Shown: positions 12,561-20,390 of the stretch, in pieces
Layout: the number at the start of each line of letters is the position of its first letter
Position numbering within the stretch: the stretch's first letter is position 1
Source of the DNA: Haemophilus parahaemolyticus
GTDB taxonomy: Bacteria > Pseudomonadota > Gammaproteobacteria > Enterobacterales > Pasteurellaceae
Direction of reading: 5' to 3'
Length of the DNA: 20,390 nt
Assembly: GCF_018373095.1 (NCBI RefSeq)
Contig: NZ_JAHAHT010000026.1
Coordinates: 1-20,390 of the forward strand
Notes under the pieces: model-generated
Database searches by the model: none
What the model was told of the DNA's origin: nothing
Seen by the model: only the letters and a program-made list of their open reading frames with translations
Translations under genes and position numbers: made by a program

Positions 12561-15250
12561 TGATTTCAAAAGTATTAACTGCGATTTTTGGTTCAAGCAA
12601 CGATCGTACATTAAAACGTTTACGTAAAACCGTTGCAAAAATCAATAAATTAGAACCCAGCTTTGAACAGCTTTCAGACGAACAATTAAAAGCAAAAACA
12701 GCTGAATTTAAAGAGCGTTTAGCTAACGGCGAAACTTTACAAGCGATTTTGCCAGAAGCGTTCGCAACCGTGCGTGAAGCGAGTAAACGAGTGATGGGAA
12801 TGCGTCACTTTGATGTGCAATTGATTGGCGGGATGGTATTGACTGACCGCAATATCGCAGAAATGCGTACAGGTGAGGGTAAAACCTTAACGGCGACATT
12901 GCCTTGCTACTTAAACGCATTAACAGGCAAAGGCGTACATGTCGTGACCGTGAACGATTACTTAGCACGACGCGACGCGGAAACTAACCGCCCATTATTT
13001 GAATTTTTGGGAATGAGCGTTGCCGTGAACGTACCAGGTATGTTGCCAGTAGATAAACGTGAAGCTTACAAAGCTGACATTACTTATTCAACCAACAGCG
13101 AATTAGGTTTCGACTACTTACGCGACAACCTCGCTCACGATAAAAATGAACGTTTCCAACGTGAATTGCATTATGCGTTGGTGGATGAGGTGGACTCAAT
13201 CTTAATCGATGAAGCACGTACGCCATTAATTATTTCAGGGCCTGCGGAAGATGCGACCCAAATTTATCAAGCGATTGACCAAGTCATTCCGCATCTAACT
13301 TTCCAAGAAAAAGAAGATAGCGATGAATATACGGGTGAAGGCGACTACACGCTTGACTTAAAAAACAAACAAGCACACTTAACCGAACGCGGTATGGTGA
13401 AAGTGGAAAACATCTTAACCCAAATGGGTTTGATGCAAGAGGGCGAGAGCCTTTATCAGCCAGCTCGCATTGCATTGTTACATCACACCTATGCGGCATT
13501 ACGTGCACACAAATTGTTTGAAAAAGACGTGGATTATATTGTTGAAAATGGCGAAATCGTGATTATCGATGAGCATACAGGCCGTACAATGGCGGGACGT
13601 CGTTGGTCTGATGGCTTACACCAAGCGATCGAAGCCAAAGAGCACGTAAATATTCAAGGCGAAAACCAAACTGTTGCCTCTATCACTTACCAAAACTACT
13701 TCCGTTTATATGAAAAATTAGCGGGGATGACAGGTACAGCAGATACAGAAGCCTTTGAATTCCAACAAATTTATGGCTTGAATACGGTGGTTATCCCAAC
13801 TAATAGACCTGTGTTGCGTAAAGACCATACCGACTTAATGTTCAAAAGCGAGCCAGAAAAATTTGCCGCAGTGATCAAAGATATTCAAGATTGCATTGCT
13901 CGTAATCAACCAGTATTGGTAGGGACAGCATCGGTTGAAAAATCAGAGCTACTTTCTCGCGAATTAGACAAAGCAGGTATTAAACACAACGTATTAAATG
14001 CGAAATTCCACGCACAAGAAGCAGAAATTATCGCCGATGCAGGCTTACCAGGTGCGGTAACCATCGCAACCAATATGGCGGGTCGCGGTACAGATATTGT
14101 GTTGGGCGGTAACTGGAAAGCAGAAGTGGCGAAACTAGAAAATCCAACCGAAGAGCAAATCGAAGCAATCAAAGCAACGTGGAAAGAGCGTTATGAAACA
14201 GTAATGGCAGCAGGTGGTTTACATATTATCGGGACAGAACGCCACGAATCACGCCGTATCGACAACCAATTGCGCGGTCGTTCAGGCCGTCAAGGCGACC
14301 CTGGTTCATCACGTTTCTACTTATCATTGGACGATCCTTTAATGCGTATTTACCTCAACGAAGGTAAGCTTAATATGATGCGTAAAGCCTTTACTGAGGA
14401 ATGTGAGGCGATGGAATCTAAATTACTGACTAAAGTGATTGCTTCTGCGCAAGCGAAAGTAGAAGCACATAACTTTGATGGTCGTAAAAACTTACTTCAA
14501 TACGATGATGTAGCGAATGAACAACGTAAAGTCATCTACGAACAACGTAATTATTTACTTGAAACAGACAACGTTTCGTCAATGGTGGAAACCATCCGCG
14601 ATGATGTTTTCAACCAAATCATTAGCCAGTACGTTCCTCCACAATCTATCGAAGAGATGTGGGATATTGAAGGCTTAGAAGTGCGTTTAGATCGCCAATT
14701 CGGAATGAAATTACCAATTCAACATTGGTTAGAAGAACCAGATCTGCACGAAGAGACCTTACGTGAACGTATTCTGAACATTGCGAAAGAAGAGTACAAG
14801 GCGAAAGAAGCGATTGTAGGAGAAGAAGTGATGCGTAACTTTGAAAAAGGTATCGTATTACAAACGCTTGATGAACTTTGGAAAGAACATCTTTCTGCAA
14901 TGGATTATCTCCGCAAAGGGATTCACTTACGCAGCTATGGTCAGAAAGATCCGAAAAACGAGTACAAAAAAGAGTCGTTTGCTATGTTCACTGAAATGTT
15001 GGATTTGCTTAAAATTAACGTTATCAGCGTATTAAGCCGTATTCAAGTGCGTAGCCAAGCAGAAGTTGAGGCAGAACAGCAAGCCGCTCAACAAGCACAA
15101 GAAACTGCAGAGATCGAACAGGCAATGGATATGGACAATCTAACTGAAGAGCAATTAGCGAACTTACATATCAGTCGCAATGATCCTTGCCCTTGCGGTT
15201 CAGGCAAAAAATACAAACATTGCCACGGTAGTAAAGCGAAATATGCGTAA
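12560..15250 (+). CDS. secA: Preprotein translocase ATPase SecA
   Basis: An 896-residue motor that drives preproteins through SecYEG. The Walker A G105-EGKT (K108) and DEVD box (D209, in VDEVDSILIDEART) fall at E. coli positions. The second nucleotide domain shows NMAGRGTDIVLGG and RRIDNQLRGRSGRQGDPGSS. The C-terminus ends in the SecB/zinc-binding CxCx8CH motif (C877, C879, C888, H889). An acidic/glutamine-rich linker near residues 833-870 precedes it. Cytosolic and membrane-associated. Its translation is governed by the SecM stem just upstream. Confidence 0.98.
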   Translation: MISKVLTAIFGSSNDRTLKRLRKTVAKINKLEPSFEQLSDEQLKAKTAEFKERLANGETLQAILPEAFATVREASKRVMGMRHFDVQLIGGMVLTDRNIAEMRTGEGKTLTATLPCYLNALTGKGVHVVTVNDYLARRDAETNRPLFEFLGMSVAVNVPGMLPVDKREAYKADITYSTNSELGFDYLRDNLAHDKNERFQRELHYALVDEVDSILIDEARTPLIISGPAEDATQIYQAIDQVIPHLTFQEKEDSDEYTGEGDYTLDLKNKQAHLTERGMVKVENILTQMGLMQEGESLYQPARIALLHHTYAALRAHKLFEKDVDYIVENGEIVIIDEHTGRTMAGRRWSDGLHQAIEAKEHVNIQGENQTVASITYQNYFRLYEKLAGMTGTADTEAFEFQQIYGLNTVVIPTNRPVLRKDHTDLMFKSEPEKFAAVIKDIQDCIARNQPVLVGTASVEKSELLSRELDKAGIKHNVLNAKFHAQEAEIIADAGLPGAVTIATNMAGRGTDIVLGGNWKAEVAKLENPTEEQIEAIKATWKERYETVMAAGGLHIIGTERHESRRIDNQLRGRSGRQGDPGSSRFYLSLDDPLMRIYLNEGKLNMMRKAFTEECEAMESKLLTKVIASAQAKVEAHNFDGRKNLLQYDDVANEQRKVIYEQRNYLLETDNVSSMVETIRDDVFNQIISQYVPPQSIEEMWDIEGLEVRLDRQFGMKLPIQHWLEEPDLHEETLRERILNIAKEEYKAKEAIVGEEVMRNFEKGIVLQTLDELWKEHLSAMDYLRKGIHLRSYGQKDPKNEYKKESFAMFTEMLDLLKINVISVLSRIQVRSQAEVEAEQQAAQQAQETAEIEQAMDMDNLTEEQLANLHISRNDPCPCGSGKKYKHCHGSKAKYA

Positions 15251-15261
15251 GCAATAGTATA

Positions 15262-15302
15262 AGCGGTTTAATTTTGTAAAAGATTTGCAGAATTAGACCG
15301 CT
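15262..15302. terminator. Uptake-signal-like dyad after secA
   Basis: AGCGGTTTAATT (15262-15273) pairs with AATTAGACCGCT (15291-15302), 12 bp with one G-T. Both arms are degenerate uptake-signal cores (AAGCGGT, ACCGCT). No T-run follows, so mutT may still be reached by read-through. Confidence 0.45.
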
Positions 15303-15345
15303 CTTCTATATGAACTTTATCAATTAAAAAGGAAGAAAAACCATT

Positions 15346-15756
15346 ATGTCAAAACCCATTGTTCGAGTTGCCGCAGGCATTATCCGCAATGAATTTGGAC
15401 AAATTTATTTAGCTCAACGCCTTGAAGGACAAGACTTCGCTCAATCCCTCGAATTTCCTGGTGGAAAAATCGACCTAAATGAAACGCCAGAAGAGGCAGT
15501 AAAACGTGAGCTGGAAGAAGAGGCGGGCATTCAAGTATTGAGTGCATTCCCTTACGAACATTTCAAGTTTGAATATCCCACGAAAATTATCGAATTTTAC
15601 TTTTTCTTAGTTGAAGAGTGGGTTGGTGAACCTTTTGGTCGTGAAGGGCAAGAAGGTTTCTGGATCGCTCAATCTGAATTAGATGAAGGGCAATTCCCTC
15701 CAGCGAATGAGAAGTTGATTGGGAAATTAAAGGCTGAAGAATTAAAACATCACTGA
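15346..15756 (+). CDS. mutT: 8-oxo-dGTP diphosphatase MutT
   Basis: A 136-residue Nudix hydrolase that clears oxidised 8-oxo-dGTP and so prevents A-to-C transversions. The Nudix box GX5EX7REUXEEXGU is complete at residues 40-62 (GKIDLNE then RELEEEAGI). The rest (VAAGIIRNEFGQIYLAQR, LEFPGGK) is MutT-like. ATG 15346 follows AAAAAGGAAG. It sits directly after secA, the usual gammaproteobacterial order. A strong terminator follows. Confidence 0.93.
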   Translation: MSKPIVRVAAGIIRNEFGQIYLAQRLEGQDFAQSLEFPGGKIDLNETPEEAVKRELEEEAGIQVLSAFPYEHFKFEYPTKIIEFYFFLVEEWVGEPFGREGQEGFWIAQSELDEGQFPPANEKLIGKLKAEELKHH

Positions 15757-15778
15757 AATTAAAGCTGCTTAAATTAGT

Positions 15779-15807
15779 TTGGCAAAAGGGATTTTGCCAA
15801 TTTTTTT
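15779..15807 (+). terminator. Strong intrinsic terminator after mutT
   Basis: TTGGCAAAA (15779-15787) pairs perfectly with TTTTGCCAA (15792-15800) around GGGA, followed by seven T residues. It closes the secM-secA-mutT unit. Confidence 0.93.
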
Positions 15808-15837
15808 ACCTAATAATCGCACAGAAATTTTATTATT

Positions 15838-16626
15838 ATGACAAGTAAATATCTTCTAAACCACCTATTCCAACCTGCCACTAAAAACCCCAATGCCCAA
15901 ACAATGGTGTTTTTACACGGCTTGTTTGGCGATATGAATAATCTTGGCATTATTGCTCGCAATTTTGCCGACCAATTTAATATTTTACGCGTAGATCTTC
16001 GTAATCACGGTGCGTCATTTCACGCAGATGAAATGAATTACACTTTGATGGCGGAAGACCTTAAAAATCTTCTACTTATCCTCAAATTATCAAATGTGAT
16101 TGTTATTGGACACTCTATGGGCGGAAAAACTGCAATGACATTAGCTCATATTGCACCAGAATTGATTGATAAATTAGTAGTAATTGATATTGCCCCAACC
16201 ACAAACCCAACGCATCGTCATGACGCTAATTTTTCGGGTTTATTTGCGGTAAAAGAGGCAAAACCTGCCAACCGACAAGAGGCAAAAAAAGTGCTCAGTC
16301 AGTTTGTAAAAGATGAAGGCGAACAACAATTTATGCTGAAAGCCTTTGACCCACAAAAGCCTGACTATTTTCGCTTTAATCTTACAAGTATTAAAGCGAA
16401 TTATCTCAACATTATGGATTGGCAAGCGGTCTATTTTGACAAACCAACACTCTTTATTAAAGGAGGGGCTTCTGATTATATCCAAGCAAAAGATACGGAA
16501 ACGATTTTAGCTCAATTCCCGAAAGCAACCTCTTTTGTTGTTGCAAATGCTCATCATTGGGTGCACGCTGAAAAACCTGAAACGGTTGTGCGTGCAATTC
16601 AGAAATTTTTAGAAAAAAACTCATAG
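15838..16626 (+). CDS. ybfF: YbfF-like alpha/beta-hydrolase (esterase)
   Basis: A 262-residue cytosolic serine hydrolase resembling E. coli YbfF, an esterase active on short acyl and acyl-CoA substrates in vitro with an unclear natural role. The oxyanion-side motif VFLHGLFGDMNNLG, nucleophile elbow GHSMGGKT (S93), D117 in VVIDIAPTT and C-terminal H243 in HHWVHAEKPE are in place. No clear Shine-Dalgarno precedes ATG 15838, so the start is less certain. cmoA follows after 14 nt, suggesting an operon. A GCAAGCGGTC uptake signal lies inside the gene at 16422-16431. Confidence 0.85.
   Translation: MTSKYLLNHLFQPATKNPNAQTMVFLHGLFGDMNNLGIIARNFADQFNILRVDLRNHGASFHADEMNYTLMAEDLKNLLLILKLSNVIVIGHSMGGKTAMTLAHIAPELIDKLVVIDIAPTTNPTHRHDANFSGLFAVKEAKPANRQEAKKVLSQFVKDEGEQQFMLKAFDPQKPDYFRFNLTSIKANYLNIMDWQAVYFDKPTLFIKGGASDYIQAKDTETILAQFPKATSFVVANAHHWVHAEKPETVVRAIQKFLEKNS
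16422..16431 (+). repeat. DNA uptake signal within the ybfF-like gene
   Basis: GCAAGCGGTC, a one-base variant of the ACAAGCGGTC core. Confidence 0.65.
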
Positions 16627-16640
16627 AAAATAGGAACAAT

Positions 16641-17375
16641 ATGAAAGATACGATTTTTTCCGCACCAATTGAAAAATTGGGCGATTTTACTTTTGATGAA
16701 GCCGTAGCAGAAGTTTTCCCTGATATGATCCAACGCTCCGTGCCTGGCTATTCCAATATCATTACCGCAATTGGAATGTTGGCTCAACGTTTTGTGACCA
16801 ATCATTCTAATATTTATGATTTAGGCTGCTCTCGCGGTGCTGGGATTTTATCTATCCGTCGAAATATTCAAGGTAAGCAAGCTCAAATCATCGGAATTGA
16901 TAACTCGCCTGCAATGGTAGAACGCTGCCGAGCTCATATCAATGCCTATCATTCAGATGTACCTGTTGAGATTTTATGTGATGATATTCGTCAAGTAGAA
17001 ATTAAAAATGCCTCTATGGTCGTGCTAAATTTTACTCTGCAATTTTTACCTCGTGCTGATCGTTTAGCTTTATTGAAAAAGATCCACCAAGGTTTAAATC
17101 CAAATGGAATTTTGGTGCTTTCGGAGAAATTTACCTTTGAAAATGAAACAATGAATGAATTACTGATTGATTTGCACCATACCTTCAAACGTGCAAATGG
17201 CTATAGCGAGTTAGAAGTGAGCCAAAAACGCACTGCACTGGAAAATGTAATGCTTACCGATAGTATTGAAACTCACAAAAAACGATTACAAGAAGCAGGA
17301 TTTAGTCAAATTGAACTCTGGTTCCAATGCTTTAATTTTGGCTCAATGATTGCAGTTAAAAGTAATGAAAGATAA
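16641..17375 (+). CDS. cmoA: Carboxy-S-adenosylmethionine synthase CmoA
   Basis: A 244-residue enzyme that makes carboxy-SAM from SAM and prephenate. CmoB uses the product to form the cmo5U34 wobble modification in tRNAs such as tRNA-Val, -Ala and -Ser. The SAM-binding motif YDLGCSRGAGIL (residues 59-70), VLNFTLQFLP (128-137) and GYSELEVSQKRTALENVM are strongly CmoA-like. R197 probably matches E. coli Arg199, which holds the carboxylate. The Shine-Dalgarno is TAGGAAC. cmoB, often adjacent, is absent here; a convergent tcdA gene follows. Confidence 0.93.
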   Translation: MKDTIFSAPIEKLGDFTFDEAVAEVFPDMIQRSVPGYSNIITAIGMLAQRFVTNHSNIYDLGCSRGAGILSIRRNIQGKQAQIIGIDNSPAMVERCRAHINAYHSDVPVEILCDDIRQVEIKNASMVVLNFTLQFLPRADRLALLKKIHQGLNPNGILVLSEKFTFENETMNELLIDLHHTFKRANGYSELEVSQKRTALENVMLTDSIETHKKRLQEAGFSQIELWFQCFNFGSMIAVKSNER

Positions 17376-17433
17376 ATAACTACCAAGCAAAATATAAAAG
17401 AAGATAATAACAAAACCATCTTGAATTTTATGA

Positions 17434-17471
17434 CATAGTCTGACAGAGTAATGAGGAATTTGTCGACTATG
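17434..17471. terminator. Hairpin in the cmoA/tcdA convergent gap
   Basis: CATAGTC-T-GACA (17434-17445) pairs with TGTCGACTATG (17461-17471), 11 bp with one bulged T and a 15-nt loop. Its position between converging genes suggests termination, but there is no T-run on either strand. Confidence 0.4.
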
Positions 17472-17486
17472 CTGTAAAAAATTCAA

Positions 17487-18248
17487 TTATCTCAACAATT
17501 TATCTATTACACGACTCACCGCAAAAAAGCCAAAAGTGGCAGTAACCATAGTAACGGCACCAAAGCCATTGGCACAATTCATCGTAGCAGAAACTTCACA
17601 ACCTTCCCCCATTTTAGGGAAAATTAGTGGCTGAGTAGAAAACACACAATCTACGCCAAATTTACGTTTCGGATTTTGGCTAAAGTTATATTCTTTTCTA
17701 AGCAAGGATCTTACTCTCGATGCCAATGGATCTTGAATGGTTTTACTTAAATCTGCAATCTGAATTTGGCTTGGATCTGTTTGTCCACCCGCTCCGCCTG
17801 TAGTAATCAACTTGATTTTATTGCGTTTACAATAAGCAATAAGTGCGGCTTTGGTTTTCACGCTATCAATTGCATCAAGCACATAATCGTAGCCTCGATT
17901 AAGGTATTCGGGAATATTCTCAGGCGTAATAAAATCATCAATAATCTCAATTACGCATTCAGGATTGATTTTTTCCACACGCTCTTTCATCGCTTCTGTT
18001 TTAAGCCGAGCTACCGTGCCCGTCATCGCATGAATTTGGCGATTGATGTTAGTTACGCAAATATCATCCATATCGATCATCGTGATTTTGCCAATCCCTG
18101 TGCGAGCCAATGCTTCAACCGCCCAAGAACCAACCCCTCCAATGCCAATCACACAAACGTGAGATTGACGCAATTTTGCCAAACCTTCTGGTGTATAAAG
18201 GCGACCAATACCGCCAAAACGTTGTTCATAATTATCAACTCTACTCAT
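17487..18248 (-). CDS. tcdA: tRNA threonylcarbamoyladenosine dehydratase TcdA (CsdL/YgdL)
   Basis: A 253-residue E1/ThiF-fold enzyme that uses ATP to cyclise t6A37 to ct6A in ANN-decoding tRNAs. The nucleotide loop VIGIGGVGSWAVEALAR (residues 34-50) is followed by TMIDMDDICVTNINRQ with D59, D61, N69, R70 and Q71. The C-terminal part carries CEVSATMNCANGFGAVT. The start follows AAAAAGGATAAAA. It diverges from modC across a 75-nt gap with a symmetric promoter region. Confidence 0.93.
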   Translation of the reverse strand: MSRVDNYEQRFGGIGRLYTPEGLAKLRQSHVCVIGIGGVGSWAVEALARTGIGKITMIDMDDICVTNINRQIHAMTGTVARLKTEAMKERVEKINPECVIEIIDDFITPENIPEYLNRGYDYVLDAIDSVKTKAALIAYCKRNKIKLITTGGAGGQTDPSQIQIADLSKTIQDPLASRVRSLLRKEYNFSQNPKRKFGVDCVFSTQPLIFPKMGEGCEVSATMNCANGFGAVTMVTATFGFFAVSRVIDKLLR

Positions 18249-18270
18249 TTTTTATCCTTTTTCTTCAACA

Positions 18271-18313
18271 TTCGTGATAAAAATCATTATATAATGCATT
18301 CAATAATCACGAA
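18271..18313. promoter_or_regulatory. Divergent tcdA/modC promoter with flanking dyad
   Basis: The core ATTATATAAT gives a TATAAT -10 box on the plus strand (18290-18295) and another on the minus strand (18291-18286), overlapping. TTCGTGAT (18271-18278) and ATCACGAA (18306-18313) form a perfect 8-bp inverted repeat at about the -35 positions of both. It does not match the ModE consensus that I know. A regulator bound at both arms is a possibility, not shown. Confidence 0.4.
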
Positions 18314-18323
18314 GGTTGCTTAT

Positions 18324-19379
18324 ATGTTAAAAATCAATGTAAAAAAAACGCTCGGGGCATTATCGCTGAACCTTAATATTGATATCCCTGCTAAAGGCGT
18401 TACTGCTATTTTCGGACGTTCGGGAGCAGGAAAATCAAGCCTTATTAATCTAGTCGCAGGCTTAGTCACTCCACAATCAGGCAGCATTACCCTTAATGAT
18501 AATGTGCTGTTCGATAGCAAACAAAAAATCAATCTTCCGCCAGAAAAACGTCACATTGGTTATGTATTCCAAGAGCACCGACTTTTCCCGCATTATACCG
18601 TGGAAAAGAACCTCAAGTATGGTTGCAAGCGGTTTAATTCAAGCTATTTTTTGCAAATTGTGGAATTACTCGGCATTCAGCACTTGCTTGAGCGTTTCCC
18701 GCTCAGTTTGTCTGGCGGAGAAAAGCAACGAGTGGCGATTGGACGAGCCTTATTAAGTAATCCAGAAATATTGTTGATGGATGAACCACTCTCTGCCCTT
18801 GATTTACCCAGAAAGCAAGAGTTATTGAACTATCTTGATCAACTTTCTAGCCAGCTTGAGATCCCGATTTTATACGTGACTCATAGCCTAGATGAGATTA
18901 TCCGCCTTGCTGATCAAGTGATTTTGATTGAACAAGGGCACATTATGGCATTCGATCAGGTTAAAAGTATTTGGCAGCATTCCGCATTTCAACAATGGTT
19001 ACCTGAACAATACCATTTAAGTTTATTGGAATTACCGATTAAATTGCACCAAATCGATTACCAAATGGTAGAGCTTTCACTAGGTACGCAATCTTTATGG
19101 GTAAATGAATTACCACGCTATCAACTAAACGACAACATACGAATTACCATTAACAGTAGGGATGTATCAATTACATTGGAAAAACCACAAAACACCTCAA
19201 TTCGCAATGTTTTGCAAGGTGAAATTTGCCAAATTCAACAGCAATCGCAGCAAGTAAATGTAGAGGTAAATGTCGAAGGACAAAAAATTTGGGCAAGCAT
19301 CAGCCTTTGGGCGTTTAATGATTTACAATTAAGCGTAGGACAGAATGTTTATCTGCAAATTAAGAGTGTTTCGTTGTAG
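18324..19379 (+). CDS. modC: Molybdate ABC transporter ATP-binding protein ModC
   Basis: A 351-residue ATPase of the molybdate importer ModABC (E. coli ModC about 352). Walker A GRSGAGKS (31-38), Q-loop Q83 in GYVFQEHRLFPHY, signature LSGGEKQ (129-135), Walker B ILLMDE (149-154) and H187 in VTHSLDE are intact. A C-terminal Mop/TOBE domain (about 292-350), which binds molybdate in ModC proteins, is present. The frame runs far upstream, antisense to tcdA. ATG 18324 with AAGG 8 nt ahead gives the family N-terminus (MLKINVKKTLGALSLN). modA and modB do not precede it, which is unusual. Confidence 0.92.
   Translation: MLKINVKKTLGALSLNLNIDIPAKGVTAIFGRSGAGKSSLINLVAGLVTPQSGSITLNDNVLFDSKQKINLPPEKRHIGYVFQEHRLFPHYTVEKNLKYGCKRFNSSYFLQIVELLGIQHLLERFPLSLSGGEKQRVAIGRALLSNPEILLMDEPLSALDLPRKQELLNYLDQLSSQLEIPILYVTHSLDEIIRLADQVILIEQGHIMAFDQVKSIWQHSAFQQWLPEQYHLSLLELPIKLHQIDYQMVELSLGTQSLWVNELPRYQLNDNIRITINSRDVSITLEKPQNTSIRNVLQGEICQIQQQSQQVNVEVNVEGQKIWASISLWAFNDLQLSVGQNVYLQIKSVSL
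18625..18656 (+). repeat. DNA uptake signal within modC
   Basis: GCAAGCGGTTTAATT followed by ATTTTTTGCAAA, an extended signal with one core mismatch. Confidence 0.7.
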
Positions 19380-19418
19380 CGACTGCCTTTATCATTTTGC
19401 AAAGTTCACGTAAAATAT

Positions 19419-19428
19419 GACCGCTTGT
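19419..19428 (-). repeat. DNA uptake signal between modC and the rnfH-family gene
   Basis: GACCGCTTGT, a perfect reverse core, with its TTTTGCAAA block upstream near 19396-19404. It is one of the few perfect signals outside genes here. Confidence 0.8.
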
Positions 19429-19441
19429 TTATGAGGTTAAT

Positions 19442-19747
19442 ATGTCAGAAAAAATTGTTGTAGAAGTAGTTTATGCTTATCCTGAGCGTTATTTTTTGAA
19501 AAAACTCACGCTAGAAAATCCAATTACTATCCAAAATGCGATTGTGCAATCGGGTGTTTTGGAAAAATATACCGAAATTGATTTACGCCAAAATAAAGTC
19601 GGCATTTTCAGCCGTTTGGCAAAATTGACGGATGTGGTAGAAAATGGTGATAGAATTGAGATCTATCGCCCACTAATTGCCGATCCAAAAGAAATTCGCC
19701 GTAAACGAGCGGAAGAACAGGCGAAGGCGAATAAACATCCAGCATAG
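19442..19747 (+). CDS. rnfH: RnfH/RatB-family ubiquitin-like small protein
   Basis: A 101-residue beta-grasp protein of the RnfH family (E. coli YfjF, also called RatB or PasI). The pattern VEVVYAYPERYFLKKL, VGIFSRLAKLTDVVENGDRI and EIYRPLIADPKEIRRKRAEE is characteristic. The C-terminus is a charged tail. The family has been linked to Rnf electron transport by name and to the PasT/PasI stress pair in E. coli. The usual neighbour ratA (pasT) is not seen here, so function is open. TGAGG is the Shine-Dalgarno. It converges on holA with a 13-nt gap. Confidence 0.88.
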   Translation: MSEKIVVEVVYAYPERYFLKKLTLENPITIQNAIVQSGVLEKYTEIDLRQNKVGIFSRLAKLTDVVENGDRIEIYRPLIADPKEIRRKRAEEQAKANKHPA

Positions 19748-19760
19748 CCTTTAAACAGGC

Positions 19761-20390
19761 TTACCTAAACATTAACGAAAACCTTTCTATCTCCATCCAT
19801 ACATCATCACTAAATTCTTGCTTCACTGCTTTTTCAAGCTGGGCTAAGTCTTGAATCAGTCTATATAATTTTTCGTAGGTAAAACGCTGGCAGGCTTGAA
19901 TATAAAAAGCTCGGCGGTTTTGCCAGATTTTCAAGCGGTCAAATTCGGTGCGTAGATTACCTGTAAATAATGGTTGATTAGGCAGCACAGGCGTGGGTGA
20001 ACGTGTAATTTCTAATAGGATAAACAGCTCTTTTTGAATAATACGCAACAATACGACAGGCTGTACTTCTTCATTTTGTAGATGTTGTAGAATGTGAACC
20101 GCACGGCTTGTTTTACCTTCAAGTAAAGCATCAATCCATTGAAATGGGGTAAATTGAGCAGAAAGTTCCACTACTTCTTTCACTCGGTTTAGAGTAATTT
20201 TTCCGTCGGTAAAACGCAGTTGGAGCTGTTGAAGAATCTGTTTAAAGGCAAGCAAATTGCCTTCATAGCTATAGCAAAGAAGTTGTGCTGCTTCAGACTC
20301 AATCTGCAAATCCATCATTTTCGCACGAGTGGCTAACCAATTAGGTAGCTTTTCTATTTCTGGCGTTTGGCAATTCACTTGCACTAATTG
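19761..20390 (-). CDS. holA: DNA polymerase III delta subunit, C-terminal part (partial)
   Basis: The last 209 residues of HolA, the delta subunit that opens the beta sliding clamp within the clamp loader. The 5' end lies beyond the right edge, and the frame is still open at 20390. Recognisable features are LPNWLATRAKMMDLQIESEA, EGNLLAFKQILQQLQL and the C-terminal helical collar region (FTPFQWIDALLEGKTSRAVH, VVLLRIIQKELFILLE). A TCAAGCGGTC uptake signal lies in the gene at 19931-19940. A tiny stem AGCCT/AGGCT (19746-19750/19757-19761) spans the stop. Confidence 0.9.
   Translation of the reverse strand, partial: QLVQVNCQTPEIEKLPNWLATRAKMMDLQIESEAAQLLCYSYEGNLLAFKQILQQLQLRFTDGKITLNRVKEVVELSAQFTPFQWIDALLEGKTSRAVHILQHLQNEEVQPVVLLRIIQKELFILLEITRSPTPVLPNQPLFTGNLRTEFDRLKIWQNRRAFYIQACQRFTYEKLYRLIQDLAQLEKAVKQEFSDDVWMEIERFSLMFR
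19931..19940 (+). repeat. DNA uptake signal within holA
   Basis: TCAAGCGGTC followed by AAATTC, a one-base variant of the core lying in the reverse sense of the gene. Confidence 0.65.

Noticed and set aside
17766..18323. 186-residue N-terminal extension of the modC frame
   Set aside because: It is antisense to tcdA and ends in the divergent promoter. ATG 18324 gives the normal ModC start and length.

Overview
The window looks like chromosomal DNA from a Pasteurellaceae bacterium of the Actinobacillus pleuropneumoniae / Mannheimia / Glaesserella branch. The evidence is many copies of the Apl-type DNA uptake signal (core ACAAGCGGTC, several followed at the usual distance by an A/T-rich TTTTTTGCAAA block), AT-rich DNA, and housekeeping proteins that align closely with Haemophilus and E. 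coli relatives. The genus cannot be fixed from the sequence alone.

Layout. 1-3201: the tail of a membrane protein gene, then lldE-lldF-lldG (lutABC type), a lactate-oxidation operon behind a structured leader. 3271-3435: tRNA-Val(GAC) with its own promoter and terminator. 3440-5576: a decayed accessory island just downstream of the tRNA. It holds a 28-codon integrase-like N-terminal fragment behind four 11-bp repeats, one apparently intact toxin-antitoxin pair, one clearly broken HI1419/HI1420-type pair, and short orphan frames. 5577-7639: sucC-sucD (succinyl-CoA synthetase). 7748-9118: purB. 9255-12108: a copper module of copZ-copA on the minus strand diverging from cueR, with a MerR-type operator between them. 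12208-15756: secM-secA-mutT. 15838-17375: a ybfF-like hydrolase gene and cmoA. 17487-18248: tcdA (minus). 18324-19379: modC, without modA or modB beside it. 19442-19747: an rnfH-family gene. 19761-20390: the 3' part of holA (minus).

How the genes work together. LldEFG forms an iron-sulfur/LUD complex that oxidises L-lactate to pyruvate. SucCD does substrate-level phosphorylation in the TCA cycle and PurB acts in purine synthesis. CopZ hands Cu(I) to the CopA exporter under CueR control. SecM senses Sec export and sets secA translation. Its arrest motif is of the shortened Pasteurellaceae kind, and the RNA has a 12-bp stem able to hide the secA ribosome binding site.

Most of the window is ordinary core genome. 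The points of most interest are the SecM arrest motif with its secA-masking stem, the tRNA-Val island with paired intact and decayed toxin-antitoxin loci, the alternative-pairing leader before lldE, and the lone modC with a symmetric divergent promoter.
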